Source of the DNA: Polynucleobacter alcilacus
Lineage (GTDB): Bacteria > Pseudomonadota > Gammaproteobacteria > Burkholderiales > Burkholderiaceae
Direction: 5' to 3'
Assembly: GCF_018881545.1 (NCBI RefSeq)
Contig: NZ_JACVQD010000001.1
Location: 1,082,039 to 1,146,038, forward strand
Length of the DNA: 64,000 nucleotides
This document shows, in pieces, positions 10,153 to 20,396 of this stretch (position 1 is its first letter; each line of letters begins with the position of its first letter). Position numbers and translations under genes: made by a program. The notes below the pieces were generated by a model, which saw only the letters and a program-made list of their open reading frames with translations, made no database searches and was not told the origin of the DNA.

Positions 10153-10539
10153 TTAAGCAGAGAAAGAAGATCCGCAGCCACAGGTAGACTGGGCATTTGG
10201 ATTCTTAATGACAAACTGTGAACCATTAATGTCTTCTTTGTAATCAATCTCAGCACCAACTAAATATTGGAAGCTCATTGAATCTACTAAAAGCGTAACG
10301 CCATTCTTTTCAAAGAGAGTGTCGTCGTCATTCACAGCATCATCAAATGTGAAGCCATATTGAAAACCTGAGCAACCACCGCCCTGAACGAATACGCGCA
10401 GCTTCAACTCTGGATTGCCCTCTTCCGCAATCAAGTCGGCTACTTTTGCAGCGGCGCTATCCGTGAATACCAATGGGGTAGGTGGCTCGGCTAGATTTTG
10501 TGCGGGTTGGGCAGTTTCTTGGGTAGCTAATTGGGTCAT
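10153..10539 (-). CDS. erpA: iron-sulfur cluster insertion protein ErpA
   Basis: A-type carrier (128 residues) that delivers Fe-S clusters to target proteins. The three conserved cysteines are in [11 protein letters not shown] and in the C-terminal [11 protein letters not shown]. The first about 20 residues are a variable Gln/Pro-rich tail. The assignment to ErpA rather than IscA rests on the separate location away from an isc operon, between anmK and argC, which is common in Betaproteobacteria. AGGAG precedes the ATG by 7 bases. Confidence 0.9.
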   Translation of the reverse strand: MTQLATQETAQPAQNLAEPPTPLVFTDSAAAKVADLIAEEGNPELKLRVFVQGGGCSGFQYGFTFDDAVNDDDTLFEKNGVTLLVDSMSFQYLVGAEIDYKEDINGSQFVIKNPNAQSTCGCGSSFSA

Positions 10540-10608
10540 GGTTTACTCCTAATTCAAAAGGCAATGCTTATATTCTAGGCTTTTAATGCCCAGTTTGCTG
10601 AAGGGTCT

Positions 10609-11667
10609 TTATGGAGATACCGCAATTTGGGTCAAACCCATTGTTTCAGGCAAACCAAACATGAGGTTCATACACTGCACGCCCTGACCTGAGGCCCCTT
10701 TAACCAAATTGTCCTCAACTACCAAAATGACTAAAGTATCACCACCTCCAGGACGATGGATGGCTATCCGCATGCCATTACTTCCGCGCACAGAACGTGT
10801 TTCTGGGTGACTACCAGCAGGCATCACATCGACAAAAGGCTCATCTTTATAAAAGTTTTCATAGAGCTTTTGAAAGTCAACATTCAGGCCAGCTTCAATT
10901 AAGCGCACATATAAGGTCGAATGAATCCCTCTGACCATCGGCGTTAAATGGGGTACAAACGTTAAACCAATCTGATCATGGCCCGCAATCGCTTTTAGAC
11001 CTTGAACAATTTCAGGGAGGTGGCGATGGCCTTTAACGCCATATGCTTTGAAATTATCGCTAGATTCAGAATGCAAAGTGCCAATCTCTGCTTTACGTCC
11101 AGCACCAGAGGTTCCCGACTTTGAATCCGAGATGATGTGATTACCATCAATCAAATGCTTACCACCAGTTGATTTTGGTGAGAGCAAAGGAGCAAGGCCA
11201 AGCTGAACTGAAGTTGGGTAACAACCAGCCAAGCCAATCACACGCGCCTTTTTAATGGCTTCACGATTAATTTCTGCTAAGCCATAAACGGCCTCAGCCA
11301 AAATTTCTGGGCAGGTGTGCTCCATGCCATACCACTTCGCAAACTCTTTGACATCTTTAAGACGGAAATCAGCTGCAAGATCGAGGATCTTGACATTATT
11401 CGCGAGCAATTCTTTTGCTTGTGCCATTGCCACACCATGCGGTGTTGCAAAGAACACAACATCACATTCGTTTAATTTCGCTTCATCCGGCGTGGTGAAT
11501 TTCAGATCAACGTGACCACGCAAAGAGGGGAACATCTCGGCCACCGGCATTCCAGCTTCTGTGCGAGAGGTAATTGCAATAATACTAACCTCAGGATGCT
11601 GCGCTAATAAACGCAACAATTCCACGCCGGTATATCCAGTTCCACCAACGATACCTACCTTAATCAT
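10609..11667 (-). CDS. argC: N-acetyl-gamma-glutamyl-phosphate reductase
   Basis: NADPH-dependent reductase of arginine synthesis. The 352 residues have the Rossmann loop [17 protein letters not shown] at the N-terminus and the catalytic cysteine in [13 protein letters not shown]. The ATG at 11667 is chosen because GGAG lies 6 bases upstream and it places the Rossmann strand at the start; a TTG four codons upstream is the alternative. Located between erpA and rpsI in the order usual for Burkholderiales. Confidence 0.96.
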   Translation of the reverse strand: MIKVGIVGGTGYTGVELLRLLAQHPEVSIIAITSRTEAGMPVAEMFPSLRGHVDLKFTTPDEAKLNECDVVFFATPHGVAMAQAKELLANNVKILDLAADFRLKDVKEFAKWYGMEHTCPEILAEAVYGLAEINREAIKKARVIGLAGCYPTSVQLGLAPLLSPKSTGGKHLIDGNHIISDSKSGTSGAGRKAEIGTLHSESSDNFKAYGVKGHRHLPEIVQGLKAIAGHDQIGLTFVPHLTPMVRGIHSTLYVRLIEAGLNVDFQKLYENFYKDEPFVDVMPAGSHPETRSVRGSNGMRIAIHRPGGGDTLVILVVEDNLVKGASGQGVQCMNLMFGLPETMGLTQIAVSP

Positions 11668-11753
11668 GTCATTCTCCAAAATACTACGTCGCTTATTCAG
11701 TTCTTCTGCAGAGACGAATACTGCATTCTTACAGATATCTACATTGTAGAAAC

Positions 11754-11779
11754 AAAAAGGGCCGCTTGCGCGACCCTTT
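11754..11779 (-). terminator. rho-independent terminator of rplM-rpsI
   Basis: Read on the minus strand, AAAGGGTCGC-GCAA-GCGGCCCTTT forms a 10-bp stem with one G-U pair, followed by a T-tract (TTTTTG). It lies 27 bases past the rpsI stop and separates the ribosomal operon from argC. Confidence 0.85.
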
Positions 11780-11805
11780 CAATAAAACATAGCGACTGAA
11801 AGAAA

Positions 11806-12207
11806 TTAGCGCTTGCTGAACTGCTTACGACGACGCGCGCCGTGCAGACCAACCTTCTTACGCTCAACTTCCCGAGCATCACGAGTTACCAAGCCTGCTT
11901 TAGACAGTGCTGGCTTCAAAGTGTTGTCATAGTCGATCAAGGCACGAGTTACACCGTGACGAACTGCGCCAGCTTGACCAGTTTCACCGCCACCAGAAAC
12001 GTTTACTTTGATATCAAAGGTCGTTAAATGGGCTGTGAGAGCCAAGGGCTGGCGAGCAATCATGCGTGATGTTTCACGTGCAAAATAAGCATCGATAGGC
12101 TTACCGTTAACGATAATTTCACCTTTGCCAGATTTAATAAATACACGTGCAACAGAACTCTTGCGACGACCAGTACCGTAATTCCAATTTCCGTAATTAA
12201 TAGCCAT
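11806..12207 (-). CDS. rpsI: 30S ribosomal protein S9
   Basis: A 133-residue small-subunit protein whose C-terminal tail reaches the P-site tRNA. Family hallmarks are [13 protein letters not shown] near the N-terminus, [19 protein letters not shown] in the middle and the basic end [22 protein letters not shown] precedes the ATG. Lies 9 bases after rplM in the universally conserved rplM-rpsI operon and is followed by a strong terminator. Confidence 0.98.
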   Translation of the reverse strand: MAINYGNWNYGTGRRKSSVARVFIKSGKGEIIVNGKPIDAYFARETSRMIARQPLALTAHLTTFDIKVNVSGGGETGQAGAVRHGVTRALIDYDNTLKPALSKAGLVTRDAREVERKKVGLHGARRRKQFSKR

Positions 12208-12216
12208 TTGGTTTCC

Positions 12217-12645
12217 TTAAATCTCTAACGCTTTTGGCTGTTGAGCCGCATGCGGATGACTGGCGTCGCCGTAGACTTTCAATTTCTTAATCATGGCGTA
12301 ACCTAGTGGGCCTTTTGGCAACATACCCTTCACAGCCTTCTCTAAAGCACGACCTGGGAAACGGTCTTGCATCTTGTCGAAGTTAGTCGAGCTAATACCA
12401 CCTGGGTATCCGCTGTGACGGTAATAAATTTTGTTCAAGCCTTTTGTGCCTGTAACACGCAGCTTAGAAGAATTAATGACAACAATAAAGTCGCCAGTAT
12501 CAACGTGTGGTGTGTATTCGGGTTTGTGCTTGCCGCGTAGACGGTGTGCCACTTCACTGGCGACACGACCGAGGACTTTGTCCGTAGCGTCAATCACGAA
12601 CCATTCATGCACTACCTCATGGGATTTTGCAGAAAAAGTTTTCAT
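12217..12645 (-). CDS. rplM: 50S ribosomal protein L13
   Basis: A 142-residue early-assembly large-subunit protein. Diagnostic segments are [32 protein letters not shown] and [14 protein letters not shown]. First gene of rplM-rpsI. It is preceded by a leader of roughly 140 bases (12646 to about 12788) that could host L13 autoregulation, as known in E. coli, though no specific binding motif was identified here. Confidence 0.98.
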   Translation of the reverse strand: MKTFSAKSHEVVHEWFVIDATDKVLGRVASEVAHRLRGKHKPEYTPHVDTGDFIVVINSSKLRVTGTKGLNKIYYRHSGYPGGISSTNFDKMQDRFPGRALEKAVKGMLPKGPLGYAMIKKLKVYGDASHPHAAQQPKALEI

Positions 12646-12800
12646 GATTTCTCAAATTGTTATAGTCAAAAAAAATTACTCCAACCAAACTACATCCACC
12701 TTGGCCCTGCTTATGTTTGCAAGCTCGCAGATTCTGCAATTTAAATGGTAAAACCATTACCGCTGACTGGTTCGGTAATTCAGTAAAGCCTTGAATTGTA
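12646..12800 (-). promoter_or_regulatory. rplM-rpsI promoter and long 5' leader
   Basis: On the minus strand a TACAAT -10 hexamer lies at 12795-12800, directly after the U-tract of the upstream RNA terminator; the -35 is poor. Transcription from about 12788 would give a leader near 143 bases. The leader carries a perfect 6-bp hairpin, AATGGT-TTT-ACCATT (12744-12758), and an A/T-rich stretch before rplM. The hairpin is a candidate site for ribosomal-protein feedback. No open frame of note lies here. Confidence 0.45.
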
Positions 12801-12804
12801 TCCT

Positions 12805-12906
12805 AAAAAAAGCCCAGGAACGAGTCCTGGGCTGGAATCCACCTTTGTTTGGGTGGAGGAGACACTGGGAGGTTAATCAAAGTCTTCTATAAGACTGACT
12901 ACCAAT
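12805..12906 (-). ncRNA. candidate small RNA with anti-Shine-Dalgarno motifs
   Basis: A compact transcription unit on the minus strand, about 100 nt. In order it has hairpin 1 AGTCTT-ATAG-AAGACT (12881-12896), an unpaired stretch with AACCTCCC (12867-12874) and TCTCCTCCACC (12852-12862), hairpin 2 CCACC/GGTGG (12839-12856), and hairpin 3 AGCCCAGGA/TCCTGGGCT (12811-12833) followed by seven Ts. A promoter lies just upstream (12913-12942). The CCUCC motifs match the 16S anti-Shine-Dalgarno tail, so a role in trans on ribosome binding sites is plausible. Alternatively it may be an attenuated leader for rplM. No open reading frame is evident. I do not recognise the family with certainty. Confidence 0.65.
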
Positions 12907-12912
12907 ATGGTT

Positions 12913-12942
12913 ATTCTACACAGAATTCATGGTGCTATGCAA
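12913..12942 (-). promoter_or_regulatory. sigma-70 promoter of the candidate small RNA
   Basis: On the minus strand TTGCAT (12937-12942), an 18-base spacer and TAGAAT (12913-12918) make a good sigma-70 promoter, four of six and five of six to consensus. Predicted start is near 12906, just before hairpin 1 of the small RNA. The -35 lies five bases from the FNR-like box of the divergent osmC promoter. Confidence 0.6.
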
Positions 12943-12947
12943 TAAAA

Positions 12948-12992
12948 TTGACCTGGATCAAGATATTTATGTTGCCATGCAACAACTCTAAT
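12948..12992 (+). promoter_or_regulatory. osmC-family gene promoter with FNR/Anr-like box and palindrome
   Basis: TTGAC-CTGG-ATCAA (12948-12961) is one base from the FNR/Anr consensus. A TCTAAT -10 lies at 12987-12992, so the box centre is about 42-45 bases before the predicted start, the class II activator position. Between them is a perfect palindrome GTTGC-CAT-GCAAC (12971-12983), a possible second operator. No good -35 exists, which fits an activator-dependent promoter. Confidence 0.45.
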
Positions 12993-13055
12993 CGATAGAG
13001 AAATTGGTAAACTATTGATAATATTGATTAATTTAGTAAGTTAGGGATCACTAAT

Positions 13056-13478
13056 ATGGAATGTCGAGTATCTTGGTTGGGTAATGGCGGTATGGCATTT
13101 TCTGCAGAAACGGGTAGCGGTCACCTAGTTAATATGGATGGGGCACCTGAAGCTGGTGGCAGAAACCTCGCCCCGCGACCAATGGAACTTCTATTAGCTG
13201 GCGCTGGTGGCTGTTCTGCATTTGATGTGGTTTTAATCCTACAAAAAGCCCGCCAAGCCATCAGCGCATGCGATGTCACCTTACAGGCTGAAAGAGCAAC
13301 GGAAGATCCCAAAGTCTTTACTCAGATCAATTTGCACTTCACAGTCAAGGGAAAAGATCTTGATCAGGCTAAAGTGGATCGAGCAGTGAAGCTTTCTCAC
13401 GATAAATATTGCTCGGCTACCGCCATGCTCGCCAAAACCGCTGAATTGACTTACAGCATCGAAGTCATTTCGGAATAA
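13056..13478 (+). CDS. OsmC-family protein
   Basis: A 140-residue OsmC/Ohr-fold protein, a class of small thiol peroxidases and relatives. Cysteines occur at the two expected places: GAGGCSAFDVV (helix segment) and HDKYCSATAML. This is the YhfA-like subtype rather than Ohr by sequence feel. AGGGA lies 8 bases before the ATG. Monocistronic; its stop is only 2 bases from the 3' end of rnpB on the other strand, with no terminator between. An FNR-like box upstream suggests oxygen-linked control. Confidence 0.88.
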   Translation: MECRVSWLGNGGMAFSAETGSGHLVNMDGAPEAGGRNLAPRPMELLLAGAGGCSAFDVVLILQKARQAISACDVTLQAERATEDPKVFTQINLHFTVKGKDLDQAKVDRAVKLSHDKYCSATAMLAKTAELTYSIEVISE

Positions 13479-13480
13479 GT

Positions 13481-13787
13481 GCAGAGTCAATCGATAAGCC
13501 GGATTCTGTCGCCTAGATTTGCATCTAGGGGCAATCATTCCTCTAGGCCGTCAGTTACCTGCCGGCTCAAGCTCCCTACCCGCAGACTCAGCGGGACGCC
13601 TCATCGCCTGCTTACTTGGGATTGCTCCGGATGGAGGTTACCGCGTTTCACCGTAACTAAATACGCTCGTCTCTGTGGCCCTATTCCTCACGTCACCGTG
13701 GATGGCCGTTAGCCATCATCCTTCCCTATGGAGTCCGGACTTTCCTCCCCCTCAATAAAGAGGCGGCGATTGCCCAATTGACTCTGC
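13481..13787 (-). ncRNA. rnpB: RNase P RNA (bacterial type A)
   Basis: Catalytic RNA that removes tRNA 5' leaders. On the minus strand the 5' region has the universal GAGGAAAGTCCGGACTCC element (13731-13748), then GGTGAAACGCGGTAACCTCC, and near the 3' end ACAGAATCCGGCTTAT (13494-13509). The ends form an 11-bp P1 helix: GCAGAGTCAAT (13777-13787) pairs with ATTGACTCTGC (13481-13491). Length about 307 nt. Ends may be off by a few bases. It lies between the convergent OsmC gene and pyrC. Confidence 0.95.
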
Positions 13788-13843
13788 GCCTGCAGTCTAA
13801 CGCAGTCAGACCAAGTTAGCTTATAAAAACAGGGCTGGTGGAG

Positions 13844-14902
13844 CTAAACCAGCGTCCAAGCGATAGTCTCGCCAGCACGTAGCGGAACAATCGTGGCATC
13901 ACCTAAAGGTAATTCAGTAGGAACAGCTTGCGCTTGCTTTCTGAGGGTAATTTTTTTGGTATTCCGTGGCAAAGAATAAAAATCTGGGCCAAACAAACTC
14001 GCAAAGCCTTCTAATTTATCCAACTGATTCACGCTCTCAAATGCCTCAGCATATAAACCGAGTGCATTAAAAGCACTGTAGCAACCTGCACAACCACAGG
14101 CGGCCTCTTTAGCGCCCTTGGCATGTGGCGCACTATCTGTGCCCAAAAAGAAACGGGGATTACCACTCGTGGCAGCCTCTAATAAGGCTACGCGATGCTC
14201 TTCGCGTTTGAGAACCGGCAAACAATAATTGTGTGGACGAATACCACCAGCAAAAATCGCATTGCGATTGAGGAGTAGATGTTGCGGAGTAATTGTGGCG
14301 GCAATCGTATTTTTTTCGCCAGTCACTGCATCACGTACATAGTGTGCGGCTTGTTTGGTAGTAATGTGCTCAAACACAATCTTAAGCCCTGGAAAATCCT
14401 TACGTAGAGGATCTAGTACTTGATCAATAAAGACGGCCTCACGATCGAAGATATCAATTTCAGTGCTTGTCACTTCACCATGGACTAGCAAGGGCATACC
14501 AACGGCTTGCATCGCCTCTAAGGCCTGATAACAACGCTGAATATCACTCACTCCTTCATCGCTATTGGTAGTCGCACCTGCAGGGTACAACTTAAATGCG
14601 GCAATACCTTCGGCTTTAGCCTTACGCACTTCATCAGCAGAGGTGTTATCAGTCAGGTACAAAGTCATTAATGGGGTAAAGCTATCGATGCCCAATAATT
14701 TCAAATTTGCTTCGATACGCGTGCGGTATGCGTTTGCCAAAGCAACTGTTGTAACAGGAGGCTTTAAGTTTGGCATGATGATCGCACGGGCAAATTGACG
14801 TGCAGTGTCAGCCAGTACATCTTTCATCACCTCACCATCCCGAATATGCAAATGCCAATCGTCTGGTTGAATCAGTTGAATTTGTGTTGGGCTATTCGAC
14901 AT
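13844..14902 (-). CDS. pyrC: dihydroorotase (class II, PyrC type)
   Basis: Zinc amidohydrolase closing carbamoyl-aspartate to dihydroorotate in pyrimidine synthesis. The 352 residues include the metal-binding [10 protein letters not shown] near the N-terminus, [40 protein letters not shown] and [13 protein letters not shown]. The start at 14902 is chosen because it lies one base after the glycerate kinase stop and matches the family N-terminus. A CTGGT/ACCAG hairpin followed by TGTTTTT just past the stop (about 13820-13850) may terminate it ahead of rnpB. Confidence 0.95.
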   Translation of the reverse strand: MSNSPTQIQLIQPDDWHLHIRDGEVMKDVLADTARQFARAIIMPNLKPPVTTVALANAYRTRIEANLKLLGIDSFTPLMTLYLTDNTSADEVRKAKAEGIAAFKLYPAGATTNSDEGVSDIQRCYQALEAMQAVGMPLLVHGEVTSTEIDIFDREAVFIDQVLDPLRKDFPGLKIVFEHITTKQAAHYVRDAVTGEKNTIAATITPQHLLLNRNAIFAGGIRPHNYCLPVLKREEHRVALLEAATSGNPRFFLGTDSAPHAKGAKEAACGCAGCYSAFNALGLYAEAFESVNQLDKLEGFASLFGPDFYSLPRNTKKITLRKQAQAVPTELPLGDATIVPLRAGETIAWTLV

Positions 14903-14903
14903 A

Positions 14904-16247
14904 TTATTTATTGAGCAGGATGATACGGAAATCATTCACATTGGTTAGTGTAGGACCAGTTTCCACCAAGGCCCCTAATTCTGCAAAGAAACCATAACAA
15001 TCGTGGGCTGCTAAATAAGATTCTGGAATCAAACCTTTCAGCTCACTGTCTTTGCGGATATCGCCAGAGAACCATGCGCCTGCATTTTGTTCGCTCCCGT
15101 CAATTCCATCGGTATCGGCAGCCAAAGCGGCTAAATTAGATATACCTTCAGAGGCAGCAAAGAGTGACAGGAGAAACTCGCTACATCGGCCACCGCGCCC
15201 CTTAACTCCTACCGGGATTGTTACCGTACATTCTCCGCCAGAGATGAGCGCCAAGGGCTTACTAATACCTTTTACTAGATGCTTCTTGGCTAAATCGGCC
15301 TGCTCGATACCAAGATCTTGCGCTTCGCCTGTAATCGTATCGCCTAAAATAATGGGTTCATAACCCTGAGTGCGAACGTATTCAGCAGCAGCTTCTAAAC
15401 TTTTATACGCAGTAGCAATGACATGATTGGCCACCTGAGCATTTACTAAATCTATGTCCTTGAGGGTCTCTGGTATTTCTCCAGCTAGACCTTGTTTGAG
15501 ATGAGTTATTACTGAAGCAGGAATTGATTGCTCAGTAAGACTGTATTTATCAAGAATATTGACTGCATCAAAATAGCTTGAATAGTCGGCAGCACAGGGT
15601 CCGCTAGCAATATCTGCCGGTGAGTCCCCGGTCACATCTGAAATCAATAAAGCCTCTACTCTTGCACCTCGAGCAATTGCCACCCTGGCTAAGTTACCAC
15701 CCAAAATCGCAGATAAGTGTTTGCGTACTACATTCATCTCTTCAATAGGAGCACCGCTGCGTAATAGCGCCTCAGTCGTCTTGCGCATGTCATCAATCGA
15801 GATGCCTTCTTGCGGCAAAGTGAGCAAGCTAGATCCACCACCAGAAACAAGCGCAATCAATATATCGCCCGCTTGCAATTGCTTTGCTAAAGACAATATC
15901 TCCTGTGCACCATCCATGCCAGCCTGATCAGGTACTGGATGCCCAGCTTCAACAATGCGAATGAATGAGGTTGGTGAACTGTGACCGTAACGAGTCAAAA
16001 CAATACCCTCAAGATTTACTTGAGGCCAATGTACTTTTGCATAAGTTTCTAGTGCGCTTGCCATTGAAGCACTGGCCTTGCCTGCGCCAACGACTAAACA
16101 CCTACCTTTTGGCTCCTGCCCGACTGGGAATATCTTCGCCAAATATTGCGGAACGATGAGCTGGGGATCAGCAACTGCGACGGCGGCCGCAAAGGCATTC
16201 TTTAGAATATCTTCTATAGGGGTTGGCTTGGTATTTGGCTGCGTCAT
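14904..16247 (-). CDS. glycerate 2-kinase, MOFRL family
   Basis: A 447-residue kinase of the DUF4147/MOFRL group (GckA/TtuD-like) that makes 2-phosphoglycerate from glycerate, feeding glyoxylate or tartronate-derived carbon into glycolysis. Visible are [13 protein letters not shown] near residue 50, [14 protein letters not shown], the [16 protein letters not shown] segment and the C-terminal MOFRL domain ([13 protein letters not shown]...[13 protein letters not shown]). It ends one base before the pyrC start, so the two are probably co-expressed. Confidence 0.9.
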   Translation of the reverse strand: MTQPNTKPTPIEDILKNAFAAAVAVADPQLIVPQYLAKIFPVGQEPKGRCLVVGAGKASASMASALETYAKVHWPQVNLEGIVLTRYGHSSPTSFIRIVEAGHPVPDQAGMDGAQEILSLAKQLQAGDILIALVSGGGSSLLTLPQEGISIDDMRKTTEALLRSGAPIEEMNVVRKHLSAILGGNLARVAIARGARVEALLISDVTGDSPADIASGPCAADYSSYFDAVNILDKYSLTEQSIPASVITHLKQGLAGEIPETLKDIDLVNAQVANHVIATAYKSLEAAAEYVRTQGYEPIILGDTITGEAQDLGIEQADLAKKHLVKGISKPLALISGGECTVTIPVGVKGRGGRCSEFLLSLFAASEGISNLAALAADTDGIDGSEQNAGAWFSGDIRKDSELKGLIPESYLAAHDCYGFFAELGALVETGPTLTNVNDFRIILLNK

Positions 16248-16256
16248 ACAGTTATT

Positions 16257-18080
16257 CTAATCAAGAGCAGCACGTTCCTGCATTTGCCACATTTCTGCAT
16301 ATTTTCCATTCGCAGTGATCAACTCAAGATGGGTTCCTCGCTCAACGATCTGTCCATGATCCATCACCAGAATTTGATCCGCATGAATAATGGTAGAAAG
16401 TCGATGGGCAATGATAAGCGTTGTGCGGTTTTTTGCTAGGTTCAGTAACTCTTCTTGAAAAGCGCGCTCTGTTTTGGAATCCAAAGCAGAGGTTGCCTCA
16501 TCAAAGATGAGCATCGCTGGTTTTTTTAACAAGGTTCTCGCAATAGCGACGCGCTGTTTCTCACCACCGGATAACTTGAGCCCCCGTTCCCCTACCTGAG
16601 TCTCATAACCATCCGGTAAGCGCTTAATGAAGCTATCAATTTGGGCTGCCCTGGCCGCTTCTTGCACTTCTTCAATTGTTGCAGTGGGATCACCATAAGC
16701 GATGTTGTAACCAATAGTGTCATTAAATAAGACTGTATCTTGCGGAACTATACCGATGGCTTTACGCAGACTTGCTTGAGTCACATCCTGAATATTTTGC
16801 CCATCAATCAGAATTTTTCCGAACTGAACATCATAGAAGCGGAATAATAATCTCGCCAAAGTACTCTTACCAGCTCCGCTTTGCCCTACCACCGCAGTAA
16901 TCGTGCCCGCTGGAATATTAAAACTCACATCGCGCAAGATTTCTCGCTTACTCTCATAATGAAATGAAACATCCTCAAAGCGAACATCAGGCCCCAGGCC
17001 ATGATTGTCAATATGTAAAACTTTGGCGTCCGGTGAGTCAGCGATTTCTTTATCGGTATTAAGTAAAGAAAACATACGCTCCATGTCTGTTAGAGACTGC
17101 TTGATCTCGCGGTAAATCACACCCAAGAAATTGAGTGGAATGTACAACTGAATCATTAAGGTATTCACGAGTACGAGGTCGCCAAGAGTCATGGTGCCAT
17201 CTACTACACCGAGCGTAGCGCGCCACAAAATTAAGACCAAGCCAATAGCGATGATTGTTTGCTGGCCAAAGTTAAGAACTGCCAACGATTTTTGGGACTT
17301 GATGGCAGCGGCCTGATAGCGCACCAAATTTTTGTCGTAACGACTAGCTTCAAAGGCTTCATTACCAAAATACTTCACAGTTTCAAAATTTAATAGTGAA
17401 TCAATAGCTTTCTGATTCGCCTTAGAATCCATGTCATTCATGGTCTTGCGAAAATGGGTGCGCCACTCTGTTACTACTACAGTAAACACAATATAAAAAA
17501 CCAGGGCGCATAAGGTAATTGATGCAAACCAAATATCGTATGAGTAAGCCAGATAGCCCAACACTAAAATGAACTCAACTAGGGTTGGCAAGATGCTATA
17601 GAGTGAATACGCAATCAGCGACTGAATACCGCGTGTACCACGCTCAATATCTCGACTAACACCTCCGGTTTGACGAGCCAAGTGAAAGCTCAGCGCTAAA
17701 GAATGTAAATGTTCAAAGACTTGGAGGGCTACTTTACGGACAGCATTTTGGGTCACCCTAGCAAAGAGAAACTCACGTAATTCAGCAAACAAGGAGGCGG
17801 ACATTCGGAGAAGTCCATACGCTAGAATGAGCCCTGCTGGAACTATAAGCAAAACCTGAGGAGAGTCTGTCCTGATGTTTAAATCGTCAATTAAACGCTT
17901 TAGCAAAATAGGGATGCCTAAATTCGTAACCTTGGCAGCAACCAAGCACGCTAGAGCAATCGCAACTCTTAATTTATATTCCAGTAGATAGGGAATTAAA
18001 TCGCGAATGACTTTCCAATCGTTTCCCTGTGAAGGCTTGGAATCTACGCTACCGTGATGGTTTCCCGATGAATGTCTCAT
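16257..18080 (-). CDS. ABC exporter of the Atm1/HMT1 type (fused permease and ATPase)
   Basis: A 607-residue half-transporter with an N-terminal transmembrane domain of six helices (about residues 35-320) and a C-terminal nucleotide-binding domain. The latter shows Walker [16 protein letters not shown], signature [16 protein letters not shown] and Walker [14 protein letters not shown]. Resemblance is to Atm1/ABCB7-like proteins, which export glutathione-linked sulfur or metal species; substrate here is inferred. Nine bases upstream of the glycerate kinase in the same direction. Confidence 0.88.
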   Translation of the reverse strand: MRHSSGNHHGSVDSKPSQGNDWKVIRDLIPYLLEYKLRVAIALACLVAAKVTNLGIPILLKRLIDDLNIRTDSPQVLLIVPAGLILAYGLLRMSASLFAELREFLFARVTQNAVRKVALQVFEHLHSLALSFHLARQTGGVSRDIERGTRGIQSLIAYSLYSILPTLVEFILVLGYLAYSYDIWFASITLCALVFYIVFTVVVTEWRTHFRKTMNDMDSKANQKAIDSLLNFETVKYFGNEAFEASRYDKNLVRYQAAAIKSQKSLAVLNFGQQTIIAIGLVLILWRATLGVVDGTMTLGDLVLVNTLMIQLYIPLNFLGVIYREIKQSLTDMERMFSLLNTDKEIADSPDAKVLHIDNHGLGPDVRFEDVSFHYESKREILRDVSFNIPAGTITAVVGQSGAGKSTLARLLFRFYDVQFGKILIDGQNIQDVTQASLRKAIGIVPQDTVLFNDTIGYNIAYGDPTATIEEVQEAARAAQIDSFIKRLPDGYETQVGERGLKLSGGEKQRVAIARTLLKKPAMLIFDEATSALDSKTERAFQEELLNLAKNRTTLIIAHRLSTIIHADQILVMDHGQIVERGTHLELITANGKYAEMWQMQERAALD

Positions 18081-18096
18081 CGATCTATCTTATTCC

Positions 18097-18555
18097 TTAT
18101 TTGGTTTTACTTAAGTGCGCCGAAAATAATTTCAAAATTGCCTCGCCATTGCTAGGAGAAAAACATTTCTTAGCGGCCTCTTCGAAAGGCAGCCACTGGT
18201 AAGCGATATGTTCTCTAGGTGAAAGTTGAATTTGAATATCATCTGGAACTTGTAATGAAAACCAGTGCTCAGTATTTCTAGTTACACCAGGTGCATAACG
18301 AAAACGCCACTCTGGGTAAATTTCATACTGAATCTGCTGATGCATGCTCTGCAGAGCGTTAATGGGTAATTGCTCTACAGCGATCCCAGTCTCTTCCAAG
18401 ACCTCACGGGCAGCAGCTGAGGCTAAGTCTTCATTTCGCGCATCAAGACTACCGGTAACAGACTGCCAGAAATTCGTTCGATCAGCGCGCTCTATTAATA
18501 AAACCTCCCTATTCGACTTGTAGATAACAACCAAAACCGAAATAGGGATTTTCAA
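18097..18555 (-). CDS. nudB: dihydroneopterin triphosphate diphosphatase (Nudix)
   Basis: Nudix hydrolase removing pyrophosphate from dihydroneopterin triphosphate in folate synthesis. N-terminal KIPISVLVVIYKSNREVLLI and WQSVTGS are typical of NudB; the Nudix box lies in GSLDARNEDLASAAAREVLEETG. A TTG at 18555 is preferred as start, giving 152 residues and the usual N-terminus. An in-frame ATG at 18633 would overlap aspS by 59 bases and add residues without family support. The Nudix box has the REVLEE core but an Arg-Asn-Glu variant at its beginning. Confidence 0.85.
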   Translation of the reverse strand: MKIPISVLVVIYKSNREVLLIERADRTNFWQSVTGSLDARNEDLASAAAREVLEETGIAVEQLPINALQSMHQQIQYEIYPEWRFRYAPGVTRNTEHWFSLQVPDDIQIQLSPREHIAYQWLPFEEAAKKCFSPSNGEAILKLFSAHLSKTK

Positions 18556-18574
18556 AATAGAGCTAGTTACTTGT

Positions 18575-20380
18575 TTAAGCAGCTGGTGTAGCTTGACGTA
18601 AACGAATATGCAGTTCACGCAACTGACGCTCATCGACTGGGCTAGGAGCCTGAGTCAATAAGCATTGTGCACGCTGGGTTTTAGGGAAGGCAATCACATC
18701 CCGAATAGATTCAGCACCAGTCATCATGGTCACAATACGATCTAAGCCAAATGCGATCCCGCCGTGTGGAGGTGCGCCATACTGCAGAGCATCTAACAAG
18801 AAGCCAAACTTCGCCTGTGCTTCTTCAGCATTAATTTTCAAAGCACGGAATACCTGACTCTGCACCGCTTCTTGATGAATACGCACAGAACCACCGCCAA
18901 TTTCACTGCCGTTTAGAACCATGTCATACGCTTTAGCTAAGCACTTACCAGGATCAGTTTCTAAATACTTCATATGCTCATCTTTAGGGCTGGTAAACGG
19001 ATGATGGCAAGCAACCCAACGCGCCTCACCTTCGTCGTAATCAAACATTGGAAAATCTACCACCCATAATGGCTTCCAACCTTCGGTAAAGAGGCCGTGA
19101 GCCTTACCCCAAGATGAATGACCAATGCGCAGACGTAAATTACCTATTGCATCATTTACGACTTTTTCTTTATCGGCACCAAAGAAAATAATGTCGCCGT
19201 CTTTTGCATCCGTCCGCTTCAAGATGCCTTCGATAGCCGCATCGTGCAAATTCTTCACAATGGGAGACTGCAAGCCATTACGGCCTTCAGCAACCGCATT
19301 CACCTTAATCCAGGCTAAACCTTTAGCGCCATAGATGCTAACGAACTGGGTGTAATCATCAATCTCACTGCGGCTAATCTCGGCACCGCCTGGAACACAC
19401 AAGCCCACAACCCGACCACCTTCTTGGTTTGCAGCCCCTGAAAATACTTTGAAATCAACATCCTTCATCAAATCGGTCAATTCAGTGAACTCAAAGTTCA
19501 CGCGCAAATCAGGTTTATCAGACCCAAAACGTGCCATCCCTTCTGAATAAGACATGGTTGGAAATGGATTTGCCAATTCGACATTCATCGTTTTTTTGAA
19601 AATATGCCGAATCATGTTTTCAAACAGTTCTCGAATTTCTATTTCATTTAGGAAGGCAGTTTCACAGTCGATTTGTGTAAATTCAGGTTGGCGATCTGCA
19701 CGTAAATCTTCATCGCGGAAGCATTTGGTAATTTGATAGTAGCGATCAAAACCAGCAACCATCAATAACTGCTTAAATAGCTGAGGCGACTGTGGCAATG
19801 CAAAGAACTGACCATCATGAACACGCGATGGGACTAAATAATCACGCGCACCTTCAGGGGTGCTCTTTGTCAACATGGGAGTCTCAATATCAATGAAACC
19901 AGCTTCATCCAAATAGCGACGGCATTCCATTGCCACGTTGTAACGTAGGCGCAAATTCTTTTGCATTTGTGGGCGACGCAAATCCAGCACACGATGCGTT
20001 AAGCGAGTAGTCTCAGATAAATTTTCATCATCTAACTGGAACGGTGGTGTGATAGAAGCATTAAGGATCACCAAGCTATGACAAAGAACTTCTACCTTGC
20101 CGCTGACTAAATCACTGTTCTCTGTCCCGTCAGGACGAGCACGCACGAGGCCTTTAATCTGAATACAGAATTCATTACGTACTTGCTCAGCCAACCCAAA
20201 CATCTCCGGGCGATCCGGATCACACACTACCTGAACAAAGCCTTGATGGTCGCGTAAGTCAATGAAGATCACGCCTCCGTGGTCACGGCGGCGGTTAACC
20301 CATCCAGCGAGTGTGACCTCTTGACCAATCAGTGAATCGGTTACCTGTCCACAGGTATGACTACGCATCAACATCGACAT
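18575..20380 (-). CDS. aspS: aspartyl-tRNA synthetase
   Basis: Class IIb synthetase, 601 residues. The N-terminal OB-fold anticodon-binding domain contains [19 protein letters not shown]. Motif 2 is [18 protein letters not shown], the bacterial GAD insert domain lies in the middle, and motif 3 is [11 protein letters not shown]. Many Betaproteobacteria lack AsnRS and use a non-discriminating AspRS; that cannot be decided here. AGGAAATTGTT precedes the first ATG; ATGs two and four codons downstream are alternatives. Confidence 0.97.
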   Translation of the reverse strand: MSMLMRSHTCGQVTDSLIGQEVTLAGWVNRRRDHGGVIFIDLRDHQGFVQVVCDPDRPEMFGLAEQVRNEFCIQIKGLVRARPDGTENSDLVSGKVEVLCHSLVILNASITPPFQLDDENLSETTRLTHRVLDLRRPQMQKNLRLRYNVAMECRRYLDEAGFIDIETPMLTKSTPEGARDYLVPSRVHDGQFFALPQSPQLFKQLLMVAGFDRYYQITKCFRDEDLRADRQPEFTQIDCETAFLNEIEIRELFENMIRHIFKKTMNVELANPFPTMSYSEGMARFGSDKPDLRVNFEFTELTDLMKDVDFKVFSGAANQEGGRVVGLCVPGGAEISRSEIDDYTQFVSIYGAKGLAWIKVNAVAEGRNGLQSPIVKNLHDAAIEGILKRTDAKDGDIIFFGADKEKVVNDAIGNLRLRIGHSSWGKAHGLFTEGWKPLWVVDFPMFDYDEGEARWVACHHPFTSPKDEHMKYLETDPGKCLAKAYDMVLNGSEIGGGSVRIHQEAVQSQVFRALKINAEEAQAKFGFLLDALQYGAPPHGGIAFGLDRIVTMMTGAESIRDVIAFPKTQRAQCLLTQAPSPVDERQLRELHIRLRQATPAA

Positions 20381-20396
20381 AACAATTTCCTAAAAA

